64,000 bases of DNA from Amycolatopsis sacchari (GCF_900114035.1 NZ_FORP01000016.1:1-64000), one strand, 5' to 3'; shown: positions 52,440-60,690, counted from the first letter of the stretch. Notes: generated by a model not told the origin, from the letters alone. Numbers and translations are program-made.

Positions 52440-53942
52440 ATGACTGACTCGTCCACGGTGGTCGCCGGGTACAGAACCGGCGGCGCCACGACAGAGGACC
52501 CGCACCACGCCCGACGCTGGCTGATCCTGGTGGTCATCGCGCTGGCGCAGCTGATGGTGGTGCTCGACGCGACCATCGTGAACATCGCGCTGCCCAGCGC
52601 CCAGCAGGACCTCGGCTTCTCCAGCGACGCACGCCAGTGGGTGGTGACAGCCTACGCGCTCGCGTTCGGCAGCCTGCTGCTGCTCGGTGGCCGCGTCGCC
52701 GACCTGTTCGGCCGCAAGTACGCGCTCCTGATCGGGCTCAGCGGGTTCGCGGTGGCGTCCGTCGTCGGCGGGGCCGCGGCCAACTTCGAGATGCTCGTCA
52801 TCGCCCGCGCGGCGCAGGGCGTGTTCGGCGCGCTGCTCGCGCCGGCCGCGCTTTCGCTGCTGACCACGACGTTCACCGACGTCAAGGAACGCGGCAGGGC
52901 GTTCGGCATCTTCGGGGCGATCGCCGGCGGGGGTGCCGCGATCGGCCTGCTGCTCGGGGGTGTGCTCACCGAGTACCTGGACTGGCGCTGGTGCATGTTC
53001 GTGAACATCATCATCGCCGTCATCGCGCTCTTCGGCGGGCTGACGCTGCTGCGCCACCGCCCGTCGGAGCACCGGCCGAAGCTCGACATCCCGGGCACGC
53101 TGTCGGCGTCCGCCGGCCTGTTCGCCGTGGTGTACGGCTTCTCGAACGCCGAGACCCACGACTGGTCCTCCGCCACGGTGTGGGGCTTCCTGGTCGCGGG
53201 TGTCGCGCTGCTGGGCCTGTTCGTCGTGCTGCAGACCCGGGTCTCGCACCCGCTGCTGCCGCTGCGCGTCGTGCTGGACCGCAACCGCGGCGGTGCCTAC
53301 CTCGCCGTGTTCATGCTCGGCATCGGGATGTTCGGCATCTTCCTGTTCCTGACCTACTACCTGCAGCAGAACCTGGGCTTCTCGCCGATCATGTCGGGAC
53401 TGGCGTTCCTGCCGATGGTCGGCACGCTGATGATCAGCGCCACCACGGCGACCGCGATGCTGCTGCCGCGGTTCGGGCCGAGGCCGCTAGTCGCGCTCGG
53501 CATGCTCATCGCCGGTGGCGGCATGTTCTGGTTCAGCGGCATCGACACCAGCAGCACCTACGCCAGCGGCGTGCTGTTCCCGTTGCTGGTCACCGGGGTC
53601 GGCATCGGCCTGTCGATGGCGCCGTCGATGAACGTGGCCACCATGGGCGTGGACCGGCACGACGCCGGTGTCGCCTCCGCGACGGTGAACACCGCGCAGC
53701 AGATCGGTGGTTCCATCGGTACCGCGCTGCTCAGCTCGATCGCGTCGGGTGCGGTCACCTCGTTCGTCGCGGGCAGGCAGCTGACCCCGCAGCTGGCGGC
53801 CGAGGCCGCGATCCACAGCTACAGCACGGCGTTCACGTGGTCCGCGGTGATCTTCGTGGCCGGTGCGGTGATCTGCGGGCTGCTGCTCAAGCCGGGGGTG
53901 GCTGAGCAGCAGGGTGAGTCCACCGCCGCCATCCACATGTGA
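52440..53942 (+). CDS. MFS drug exporter, DHA2 (14-TM) family
   Basis: A 500-aa exporter: LMVVLDATIVNIALPSAQQD (DHA2 motif D1), GGRVADLFGRKYALLIGLSG (motif A), IFGAIAGGGAAIGLLLGGVL (motif C) and about 14 transmembrane segments. EmrB/QacA-like. Divergent from its TetR regulator. A strong hairpin terminator follows. Confidence 0.92.
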   Translation: MTDSSTVVAGYRTGGATTEDPHHARRWLILVVIALAQLMVVLDATIVNIALPSAQQDLGFSSDARQWVVTAYALAFGSLLLLGGRVADLFGRKYALLIGLSGFAVASVVGGAAANFEMLVIARAAQGVFGALLAPAALSLLTTTFTDVKERGRAFGIFGAIAGGGAAIGLLLGGVLTEYLDWRWCMFVNIIIAVIALFGGLTLLRHRPSEHRPKLDIPGTLSASAGLFAVVYGFSNAETHDWSSATVWGFLVAGVALLGLFVVLQTRVSHPLLPLRVVLDRNRGGAYLAVFMLGIGMFGIFLFLTYYLQQNLGFSPIMSGLAFLPMVGTLMISATTATAMLLPRFGPRPLVALGMLIAGGGMFWFSGIDTSSTYASGVLFPLLVTGVGIGLSMAPSMNVATMGVDRHDAGVASATVNTAQQIGGSIGTALLSSIASGAVTSFVAGRQLTPQLAAEAAIHSYSTAFTWSAVIFVAGAVICGLLLKPGVAEQQGESTAAIHM

Positions 53943-53951
53943 CGAGGGGGT

Positions 53952-53988
53952 GGTCCCGCCGGCACGGTTTTTCAGTGCCGGCGGGACC
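53952..53988. terminator. bidirectional hairpin terminator
   Basis: A perfect 14-bp stem GGTCCCGCCGGCAC / GTGCCGGCGGGACC with a T-rich 9-nt loop. It separates the convergent MFS and ParB-like genes; the stop codon of the latter is in the loop. Confidence 0.75.
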
Positions 53989-54820
53989 GCAACGCGTCGA
54001 TCACCTCGTCGTCCCAGCGGTGGGTGCGGATCAGGCGGTAGCGCTCGGCGGCCACCCACATGTAGGCCTCGGCCTCCGGGCGTTCGCCGATCAGGTCCGC
54101 CTGCCGCAGCATCTCCACCACCGGCTGGTATTCGTCCGTGTACCACCGGTTCGCCACCGTCGCGCGGTCGAGGAACGTGCCTTCGTCCTGCATCAGCCGG
54201 AAGCCCCAAGCCTCGACGTGCTCGCCCAGCATCGCGTAGTGCCACGGGTCCGACAGCACGATGGACGCCCGCGCCTGCCCGGTCAGCGGTACCCGCTCCA
54301 GGAACAGCCGCCGGTAGTCCTTGACGATCAGATCGCCGCGGTAGCGGATGCCGCCGGGCGAGAGCTTCGTCCTCACCTCGGTCACATAAGCGTCTATTGT
54401 GGACAGACCCATCGCGAGCGCCACGGACACCCGGTGGTGCCCGTCGATGATGAAGTGCAGGTCGCCCACGCGGTAGACCTCGATGGGCGGCAGCGCCTCG
54501 CCGCGCCGCGCGGCGAGCGCCAGCCGTTCCCAGCGCTCCCGCACCCGGCCCGAGGTGGGCCGGAACCGGCGGTCGAAGTCGTGCCCGCGGTCCACGCTGC
54601 CGACGATCGAGTCGAGCTTGATCACCCGCAGCCCGACGCGCCGCTCGCTGACGTACCCGAGCGCCTCCACCACCTCGTCGAACGGCAGCGTGATGTTGAC
54701 GTCGTCGGGCTCGCGGCGCAGCCGGTTCGCCAGCCGCGACAGCACCTGCCGCCTGCGGGCCCGCAGGAAGTCGTGCTCGGCGTCGGCACGGGGGAAACCG
54801 GTGTCCCTGGCGGGGGTCAT
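53972..54820 (-). CDS. ParB-like nuclease-domain protein
   Basis: A 282-aa protein with a ParB N-terminal-like fold: LPPIEVYRVGDLHFIIDGHH continuing RVSVALAMG, the DGHHR motif being typical. N-terminal helices carry a basic patch (RARRRQVLSRLANRLRREPD). No helix-turn-helix of true ParB is apparent. ATG overlaps the stop of the phosphoesterase gene (ATGA), so the two are coupled. Not part of a parAB operon; function unknown. Confidence 0.8.
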   Translation of the reverse strand: MTPARDTGFPRADAEHDFLRARRRQVLSRLANRLRREPDDVNITLPFDEVVEALGYVSERRVGLRVIKLDSIVGSVDRGHDFDRRFRPTSGRVRERWERLALAARRGEALPPIEVYRVGDLHFIIDGHHRVSVALAMGLSTIDAYVTEVRTKLSPGGIRYRGDLIVKDYRRLFLERVPLTGQARASIVLSDPWHYAMLGEHVEAWGFRLMQDEGTFLDRATVANRWYTDEYQPVVEMLRQADLIGERPEAEAYMWVAAERYRLIRTHRWDDEVIDALRSRRH

Positions 54821-55473
54821 ACGCGCACCTCGTCGAGCTCGAGAACGTGGGCGCCCACGACGTTGCGCACCCTCGTGCCGCCGAGCCGGTGCTCGGGCAG
54901 GTGCTCGCCGTAGGGGTGGATGTGCCCGTGCAGCAACCACTTCGGCCGCAGCCGCTCTACCGTCCACAACAGACAGTCGAAGCCTTGGTGGGGGAGGTCC
55001 TCGCGGTCGCCGACACCGCGGGGCGGGGCGTGCGTGAGCAGGACGTCCACGCCGCGCCCGTCCCGGCGGCGACGGCGTTCGGCGGCCCGCACCAGGCGCC
55101 GCGCGCGGCGGGTCTGCTGGGCCTGCGTCCACTGGTTGGGGCCGCCGCTGTAGCGGACCGAGCCGCCGAGCCCGGCGATGCGCAGCCCGGCGACGTCGAC
55201 CACCCGCCCGTCGGCGTTCACCGCGCCGGGCGGCCCCGGCCACTGCTGCGGGAACCCGGCGCGCGTCCACAGCCCGCCGGAGCGGCGGAAGCCGGTGAGG
55301 TCCGGGTCGTGGTTGCCCGGCACGAACACGCACGGCCGGTCGACGGCGTCGGCGAGGAAGGCCAGGTAGTCGAACGGCAGATCGCCCGCCCCCAGGACGA
55401 GACCGACCTCGGCGCGGATCCCGCAGGTCCACCACCGCTCATCGACCTCATCCGCGACAACGAGGGCGCGCAT
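54817..55473 (-). CDS. calcineurin-like metallophosphoesterase
   Basis: A 218-aa protein keeping part of the phosphoesterase motifs: LGAGDLPFDYL (GD), FVPGNHDPD (GNHD), LLTHAPPRG (TH) and LLHGHIHPYG (GHxH). The usual first D-x-H motif near the N-terminus is weak (VVADEVDERWW). Transcribed first of the pair with the ParB-like gene. ATG at 55473 follows TAGTCT (55480-55485) by 6 nt. Confidence 0.83.
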   Translation of the reverse strand: MRALVVADEVDERWWTCGIRAEVGLVLGAGDLPFDYLAFLADAVDRPCVFVPGNHDPDLTGFRRSGGLWTRAGFPQQWPGPPGAVNADGRVVDVAGLRIAGLGGSVRYSGGPNQWTQAQQTRRARRLVRAAERRRRRDGRGVDVLLTHAPPRGVGDREDLPHQGFDCLLWTVERLRPKWLLHGHIHPYGEHLPEHRLGGTRVRNVVGAHVLELDEVRV

Positions 55474-55496
55474 GCCTCCAGACTAGAACCCCGGGG

Positions 55497-56129
55497 TCAC
55501 AGACCACCGACTTTGACCGGGAACTTCTGGATGCTCGCGATGGTCTCGCCCGAGTCCTGCAGGACGAGGTCGACGGGGTTCTCCAGTTTGTAGGCATCAC
55601 CGTTCGGTGGGAAGTTGTTGAGCCGCCCCAGCAGCTTCCCGGGGTTCTTCGTGGTCAGCACGAGCGGCTCGTCCAGCTTTTCCGGCGGGTTCTCGATGCG
55701 CAGGGTGAAGGCGAGGAACAACGTCTGCTCCCACGTCGGCGGGAACTGGGAAATGCTGCGCAACAGGCTGTCCGGCGTTTTCGCGGAATCGTCGTGCCGG
55801 AGTTCGATCTCGCCGAGGCCCTGCCGGTCCTGGCCGGTGAGCCGGAAATCGGTGACCTTGAGCTTGAGGTTCCACGGGTCGGCGGAGTCCTGCTCGGCCA
55901 CCCGGAGGTGAACCTGACCCGACAGGTCCACGCTCGCGTCGGACTCCCGTACCCGCAGCCCTGTGCCGGGTGCGTCCAACCGCCAGGTGAACTCCTCGCC
56001 CACCTTCGGCGGCGTGGGGGTCTGGCGTGGCCTTGCGGCCGCCGGAGCCGCGCCGGCCAGCGGTAGCGCGACCGCGAGGGCCGCTGTCGTGGTCAGGAAG
56101 CTCCGGCGGCTCGAACCCGCAGTGCTCAT
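55497..56129 (-). CDS. Tat-exported protein of unknown function
   Basis: A 210-aa protein with a twin-arginine signal (SSRRSFLTTTAALAVALPLA, cleavage after about residue 33) and a beta-rich mature domain (EEFTWRLDAPGTGLRVRESD, VHLRVAEQDSADPWNLKLKV). It resembles DUF6004-like secreted proteins only vaguely; I do not recognise it. ATG at 56129 has GAGAAGGG upstream. Export would use TatB encoded at 40924. Confidence 0.78.
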   Translation of the reverse strand: MSTAGSSRRSFLTTTAALAVALPLAGAAPAAARPRQTPTPPKVGEEFTWRLDAPGTGLRVRESDASVDLSGQVHLRVAEQDSADPWNLKLKVTDFRLTGQDRQGLGEIELRHDDSAKTPDSLLRSISQFPPTWEQTLFLAFTLRIENPPEKLDEPLVLTTKNPGKLLGRLNNFPPNGDAYKLENPVDLVLQDSGETIASIQKFPVKVGGL

Positions 56130-56208
56130 CGTTCGCCCTTCTCTCACTTTCAGTGACATGTACGACACTAAATGTGAGCAAAGCCGAGCGCGAGAGCCGC
56201 CACCCGGC

Positions 56209-56325
56209 TCAGTGAGCGGCGCGGGCGAGTTCCGGGTGGTCGGCGATGAAGAACACGACCGCGGCGATCCACAGCAGGCTGAACGCCAGTGCCCAGAACT
56301 TGAGGTTGGTCAGGAAGCGCGACAC
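56209..56325 (-). CDS. 38-aa single-span membrane protein
   Basis: A short frame starting GTG at 56325 encodes MSRFLTNLKFWALAFSLLWI followed by AAVVFFIADHPELARAAH. One transmembrane helix spans about residues 9-28. AAAGGAG lies 9 nt before the start. It follows corA by 43 nt on the same strand, so it probably shares the corA transcript and may be a small CorA-associated or stress peptide. No homolog can be checked here. Confidence 0.6.
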   Translation of the reverse strand: MSRFLTNLKFWALAFSLLWIAAVVFFIADHPELARAAH

Positions 56326-56368
56326 GGGTCATCACTCCTTTCGCGAGTTTTTCAGGAGAGATCGGGGG

Positions 56369-57451
56369 TCACAGCCACTTGTTCTTCCTGAATATTCGGT
56401 AGAGGAGCAGGCACGTCCCGAGTATCACGAGCAGTGCCAGCGGGTAGCCGAACTGCCAGTGCAGTTCGGGCATGTACTCGAAGTTCATCCCCTCGATACC
56501 GGCGAGCATCGTGGGGACGGTGATGATCGCCGCCCAGGCGGTGATCTTGCGCATGTCGGTGTTCTGCTGCAGCGAGATCTTCGCGACCGTCGCGTCGACG
56601 AGCGTGTTGAGCAGCTCGTCGAAGTTCGCCACGCGCTCCGACACGGTGATCAGGTGGTCGTCGACGTCGCGGAAGTACGAGCGGACCTCGTCGGGCACCA
56701 GCCGCGTGAAGCCCTCGGCGAGCCGCCGCACCGGAGCGGCGAGCGGCACCACCGCGCGGCGCAGCTCCAGTACCTCGCGCTTCATCAGGTAGATCTGCTC
56801 GGCGCTGACCATCGTGCGGGGCGCGAAGACCCTGGTCTCGATCTCTTCGATGTCGTCCTCGACCGCGGCGGTCACGTCGAGGTAGTGGTCCACGACGTGG
56901 TCGGTGATGGCGTGCAGCACCGCGGCGGGCCCGAACTTCAGCCGCTCCGGGTCCTCGTCGAGGTCCTGGCGGACCCGCGCCAGCCCCGAGTGCGCGCCGT
57001 GGCGCACGGTGATGATGAAGTCGCGGCCGAGGAACGTCATGAGCTCGCCGGTCTCGACGATCTCGTTGGCCGTGGTGGGCGACTCGTGCTCGACGTACCG
57101 CAGGGTCTTGAGCACCATGAACAACGTCTCGTCGTAGCGCTCGAGCTTGGGCCGCTGGTGCGCCTGCACGGCGTCCTCCACCGCGAGCTCGTGCAGGCCG
57201 TACATCTCCGCGATGCCCTGGATCTGCTGCTCGTCCGGCTCGTGCAGGCCGATCCAGACGAACCCCTCGCGCCGCCTGCGGACCTCCTTGATCGCCTCGC
57301 CGTGCGTCCAGCGCCCTGGCAGGCGTTTGCCGTCGACGTACACCGCGCAGTCCACGACGTAGGCCGACAGCGGCACCGGGATGGGCGGCTGGATGCGCGC
57401 GCGGCCGTTGCCGCGACCGCGCAGGCCGCCGAGGGACGGAATCGCAGGCAT
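56369..57451 (-). CDS. corA: magnesium/cobalt transporter CorA
   Basis: A 360-aa CorA: a large cytoplasmic funnel domain, then the C-terminal ITAWAAIITVPTMLAGIEGM-N-F segment (GMN selectivity motif before MPEL) and a second helix, ending with the basic RIFRKNKWL. ATG at 57451 has AGGAG 5 nt upstream. A 370-bp upstream region can fold (see leader). Related mycobacterial order has corA right after sugC; here 5.4 kb of other genes intervene. Confidence 0.93.
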   Translation of the reverse strand: MPAIPSLGGLRGRGNGRARIQPPIPVPLSAYVVDCAVYVDGKRLPGRWTHGEAIKEVRRRREGFVWIGLHEPDEQQIQGIAEMYGLHELAVEDAVQAHQRPKLERYDETLFMVLKTLRYVEHESPTTANEIVETGELMTFLGRDFIITVRHGAHSGLARVRQDLDEDPERLKFGPAAVLHAITDHVVDHYLDVTAAVEDDIEEIETRVFAPRTMVSAEQIYLMKREVLELRRAVVPLAAPVRRLAEGFTRLVPDEVRSYFRDVDDHLITVSERVANFDELLNTLVDATVAKISLQQNTDMRKITAWAAIITVPTMLAGIEGMNFEYMPELHWQFGYPLALLVILGTCLLLYRIFRKNKWL

Positions 57452-57640
57452 GGGATCTCCTGGCTGACGTAGTGCGAGCTACTACGACGGCCGCGCGGGG
57501 GTGTCCGCCCGGCCTTCGACCAGCGTCCCGGGGGAACGGGTTAGCGAGGAGACCTCGGCCCGGCCGGCGGGGGAACGCTGGTTTTCCTAGGGAGCGGACT
57601 ATCGCCACTGCTCATCGTGCGTTCCTCACCTCCTCAGGCC
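57452..57640 (-). promoter_or_regulatory. structured leader upstream of corA
   Basis: Read leftward, the leader has CCAGCG/CGCTGG extended by TCCC/GGGA (57571-57581 with 57520-57529), enclosing a CGAGG-TCT-CCTCG hairpin (57545-57557), and CGTAGT/ACTACG just before the corA ribosome site. Upstream lies GAGGTGAGGAACGCACGATG, whose GGTGAGG opening is reminiscent of magnesium M-box leaders. The match is partial, so this is a candidate only. Confidence 0.4.
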
Positions 57641-57823
57641 GGGGACGGGTGCTTGCGGGAGATCGTTCCGACGCGACGCTCCCGTTGGTCGAGGGTACTC
57701 CTCGGCAACAGTCACGTCGTTCCCGGCCGGTGTGGTGTTACCCGCTTTTCCAGGGGAGTCGACCTCCTCCGGTGACACGCTTAGGGTGGGAACCCGAAGC
57801 GCGCACGAACGGAAAGGCGCCGC
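57641..57823. other. intergenic region before the DUF2332 gene
   Basis: Besides the corA leader, this stretch holds the TAGGGT -10 candidate (57782-57787) of the DUF2332 gene and nothing else I can identify. Confidence 0.4.
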
Positions 57824-58918
57824 GTGGAACTGGACGAGGTCAAACAGCGGCTGCGCACGTTCGCCGCCGGGCAGGCGGCGGGTGTGTCGCCGCTGTACGA
57901 GCACCTGGCGGGGCACGCGGCCGAGGACGACGAGATCGCCGGCCTGCTCACGGCGGCGCCGGACGAGCACGCCGACGCGGCGTTGCTGCTCGCCGCGGCG
58001 CACCGGCTCGTGCAGGCCGATCCCGTGCACCCGCTGTTCCGGTACTACCCGTCGCTCGGCGGGTCCGACGGCGTGGACGAGTCCACGTGGCCGATGTTCC
58101 GCGATTTCCTGCTGGAGCGGGCGGACCGCGTCCGCGAGCTCGTCGCGACCCGGCACGTCCAGACCAACGAGGTGGGCCGCGCGGCCGGGCTGTACCCGGC
58201 GGTCGCGCTCGCCGCGAAACAGGCCGGCGGCAAGGTCGCGCTGCTCGAAGTCGGTTGTGCGGCGGGGCTGCTGCTCGGTCTGGACCGGTTCGGCTACCGC
58301 TACCAGTGCGACGGTGGTGAGCAGCTCGCGGCGGGGCCGGCGAAGGCGGCGGTGGGCCTGCACTGCGCACTCGACCTCGGGCCGGGCGCGAAACTGCCGA
58401 AGGTGCCCAAAAAGCTCGCGGTGACGGGCAAAGTGGGGCTGGACAACGCACCGGTCGACCTGTCCGACGAGGACGAGCTCGCGTGGCTGGAAGCGTGTGT
58501 CTGGGCCGACCAGCTCGACCGCATCCGGTTGCTGCGGGCGGCCGCCGCGGCGCAGCGCAAGGACGTGCCGGAGCTGCTGGGCGGGGACGCGGTGGACGAC
58601 CTGGCCGCCGCCGCGGCGCGCACCGAGGGGCCGCTGGTGGTCCTGACCAGCCGGGTGCTCGGGCACACCGGCGGGCGGGACGCGGAGTTCGTCGAGGCGC
58701 TGGCGAAGCTCGCCGCGGACCGTCCGGTGTGGTGGGTCAGCGACGAGCCGTACGAGGTGTCGCTGGTGCACGTGCTGCCGGGGCGCGGCGAACTCGCCTT
58801 CGCGGAGACCTACGGGTGCACGCTGGGTCTCACCAGCTGGCGTGACGGCGTACCCGAGGCGCGGGCGCTCGGGCAGACGTCGAAGTACGGCAACCGGATG
58901 ACCTGGCTGGCGGCCTGA
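57824..58918 (+). CDS. DUF2332 family protein
   Basis: A 364-aa protein of the DUF2332 family: LLLAAAHRLVQADPVHPLFR, RHVQTNEVGRAAGLYP, LLEVGCAAGLLLGLDRFGYR and VWWVSDEPYEVSL. The VGCAAGLLL segment resembles a SAM-binding motif I, so a methyltransferase-like fold is possible. GTG at 57824 with GGAAAGG upstream. Function unknown. Confidence 0.82.
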   Translation: MELDEVKQRLRTFAAGQAAGVSPLYEHLAGHAAEDDEIAGLLTAAPDEHADAALLLAAAHRLVQADPVHPLFRYYPSLGGSDGVDESTWPMFRDFLLERADRVRELVATRHVQTNEVGRAAGLYPAVALAAKQAGGKVALLEVGCAAGLLLGLDRFGYRYQCDGGEQLAAGPAKAAVGLHCALDLGPGAKLPKVPKKLAVTGKVGLDNAPVDLSDEDELAWLEACVWADQLDRIRLLRAAAAAQRKDVPELLGGDAVDDLAAAAARTEGPLVVLTSRVLGHTGGRDAEFVEALAKLAADRPVWWVSDEPYEVSLVHVLPGRGELAFAETYGCTLGLTSWRDGVPEARALGQTSKYGNRMTWLAA

Positions 58919-58923
58919 CCGGG

Positions 58924-58954
58924 CAGGCACCCCGGCGGTGAGCCGGGGTGCCTG
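58924..58954. terminator. bidirectional hairpin terminator
   Basis: A perfect 13-bp stem CAGGCACCCCGGC / GCCGGGGTGCCTG with loop GGTGA lies between the convergent DUF2332 and secreted-protein genes. There is no long T-run, as is common in high-GC genomes. Confidence 0.7.
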
Positions 58955-58962
58955 GCGGTTGA

Positions 58963-59256
58963 TCAGTACTTCACCCACAGCAGGAGGAAGTTGCCGGTGT
59001 TGTCGGCCTTGCACTGGTAGTCGCGGCCCGGGTACTGCCGCTGGGCGTCCTGGACGCACTGAGCCAAGGAAGCCATGCTGTTGCTCCCCTGGTACCACTG
59101 GACGTACACCCAGGTCCCCGGCGACGTGGGGGGCTGGGGGGAGATCCCGATGGGGTCCTTCGGGTTGACGTCGGCCACGGCCAGACCCGAAGCGGAAGCC
59201 ATCCCGGCGAACACCGCGAGTGCGACCCCGACCCCGGTCACGAGCTTGCGCAGCAC
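58963..59256 (-). CDS. small secreted protein
   Basis: A 97-aa protein with a Sec signal (LRKLVTGVGVALAVFAGMAS, cleavage near ALAVA-D at about 29) and a 68-residue mature part with two cysteines (LAQCVQDAQ, YQCKADN) that likely pair, and aromatic strands VYVQWYQG and FLLLWVKY. GTG at 59256 has AGGAG 5 nt upstream. It is the type of small exported protein common in actinomycetes; role unknown. Confidence 0.8.
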   Translation of the reverse strand: MLRKLVTGVGVALAVFAGMASASGLAVADVNPKDPIGISPQPPTSPGTWVYVQWYQGSNSMASLAQCVQDAQRQYPGRDYQCKADNTGNFLLLWVKY

Positions 59257-59393
59257 CTGAACTCCTTCTGTCGAAAGGGCATCGGTGGTGGAGCTGTCCC
59301 CCACCCCCTCGGACCCAAGCAGGCCGGACAGGGCGAATCGGCACTCGCTTGTGGATCTTGATCGAAGGGGCAGCCGAACCGGCCCTTCCGGTC

Positions 59394-59780
59394 TCAGCGG
59401 CGGGGGAGGCTGTCCCACTCCCTGAGCGCCTCGGCCAGGCCCTCGGTCAGCCGCAGCGTGCCGAAGGCCGCCGCGTCGACCCAGCGGGCCTCGTCGGCGT
59501 CGTCGCCGGGGCGGAGCGTCCCGCCGGTGACCTCGCAGGCGTAGTCGTAGATCTCGTACCGGCCCCGCACGACCATGCCGACCAGCGCGCCCGGCCGCAC
59601 CTCCAGGCCGGTCTCTTCGCGCATCTCCCGCACCACGGCCTGCTCGTCCGACTCCCCGGGCTCGACCCGGCCGCCGGGCAGCGACCACAGCCCGCGACCC
59701 GGCTCGTGCCCCCGCCGGATCACCAGCAACCGCCCGTCCGGGTCATGCAGGATGCCGCCGACGCACCGCACCGCTCCCAT
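59394..59780 (-). CDS. Nudix hydrolase
   Basis: A 128-aa Nudix enzyme with the box [20 protein letters not shown] followed by ETGLEV, and [20 protein letters not shown] before it, as in MutT/ADP-ribose-type members. ATG at 59780 follows TACGCT (59787-59792) by 6 nt, a leaderless start. Substrate unknown. Confidence 0.9.
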   Translation of the reverse strand: MGAVRCVGGILHDPDGRLLVIRRGHEPGRGLWSLPGGRVEPGESDEQAVVREMREETGLEVRPGALVGMVVRGRYEIYDYACEVTGGTLRPGDDADEARWVDAAAFGTLRLTEGLAEALREWDSLPRR

Positions 59781-59962
59781 CCCCGCAGCGTAACGGCGTA
59801 CGGACCGTTCGAGGTGTACACGGAGAGTAGCCGTGCGGTACGATCTCGAGCGGGCACTGACCCAAGCGCGGGACTTTTCTCCCGTAACGGCGCGCAGTGC
59901 GGTACAACGTTACTGGTGAGCTTGCTGAACCGATGCCGGAGCAAGAGACGGGATTGATCGTT

Positions 59963-60127
59963 GTGGACGTGAAGAAGATCTTGTCGATCGCGGGTATCGC
60001 GTTGGTCTTGTTCTTCGTCATTGCGCAACCAGGACAGGCCGCGAACCTCGTCGGCAACATCGTGGACTTCCTGCGCAGCTCTGCCGAGGCCGTGATCACC
60101 TTCGTCAGCAACGTGTTCAACGGGTAG
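59963..60127 (+). CDS. 54-aa conserved membrane or secreted peptide
   Basis: GTG at 59963 encodes VDVKKILSIAGIALVLFFVI followed by AQPGQAANLVGNIVDFLRSS and a hydrophobic amphipathic end FVSNVFNG. One transmembrane or signal helix (about 6-22) precedes an amphipathic helix. I recall near-identical small proteins next to PH-domain genes in other actinomycetes. Only 2 nt separate it from the PH-domain gene, so they are cotranscribed. A longer reading from 59897 is possible. Confidence 0.7.
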   Translation: MDVKKILSIAGIALVLFFVIAQPGQAANLVGNIVDFLRSSAEAVITFVSNVFNG

Positions 60128-60129
60128 CC

Positions 60130-60690
60130 GTGTTCGCTCCCCGGGACCCCGACGAGTACCTGCTCGACACCGAGCGGCGGGTGGTCAGGGTCCGCAGGCA
60201 CTGGGCGGTCCTGGCCTGGGACACCTTCGAGGCGGTGGCGCTGCTCGCCATCTGCGTGATGGTGTCCTACCTGCTGCCCCCTTCGATGTACATCGTCCAG
60301 AACATCCTCTGGTACGCCGCGCTCCTGGTCGTGCTGGTCTACGCCTTCAAGGTGATGGAGTGGTGGGTCGAGCGGCTGGTGGTCACGGACAAGCGGTTCG
60401 TGCTCACCACCGGCGTGTTCACCACCAAGGTCGCCATGATGCCGATCAGCAAGGTCACCGACCTGACCTACCAGCGCACGGCGTGGGGCCGCATGTTCGG
60501 TTACGGCACGGTCGTGGTGGAGTCGGCGGGGCAGATCCAGGCCCTCAACCGCATCGACTTCCTCCCCCGTCCGGAGGAGTTCTACGACACCATCTCCGAG
60601 CTCGTCTTCGGTGACAAGCAGAAGCAGAGCGAGCGCTTCTCGATGATCAAGGCGCAGCGGCTGGCGCGCGGCAAGAAGATGGTCGGCTGA
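60130..60690 (+). CDS. bacterial PH-domain membrane protein
   Basis: A 186-aa protein: two transmembrane helices (AWDTFEAVALLAICVMVSYL and NILWYAALLVVLVYAFKVME) followed by a bPH_2-type domain (VVTDKRFVLTTGVFTTKVAM, MPISKVTDLTYQRTAWGRMF). GTG at 60130 directly follows the 54-aa peptide gene. Probably a membrane-organising or stress protein; exact role unknown. Confidence 0.83.
   Translation: MFAPRDPDEYLLDTERRVVRVRRHWAVLAWDTFEAVALLAICVMVSYLLPPSMYIVQNILWYAALLVVLVYAFKVMEWWVERLVVTDKRFVLTTGVFTTKVAMMPISKVTDLTYQRTAWGRMFGYGTVVVESAGQIQALNRIDFLPRPEEFYDTISELVFGDKQKQSERFSMIKAQRLARGKKMVG

Noticed and set aside
53972-54820. true chromosome or plasmid partition gene parB
   Set aside because: No ParA partner, no helix-turn-helix DNA-binding domain and no parS-like sites seen.
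57452-57640. confident M-box riboswitch call
   Set aside because: Only the GGTGAGG opening is similar; the remaining consensus elements could not be matched by eye, so it is listed as a candidate leader only.
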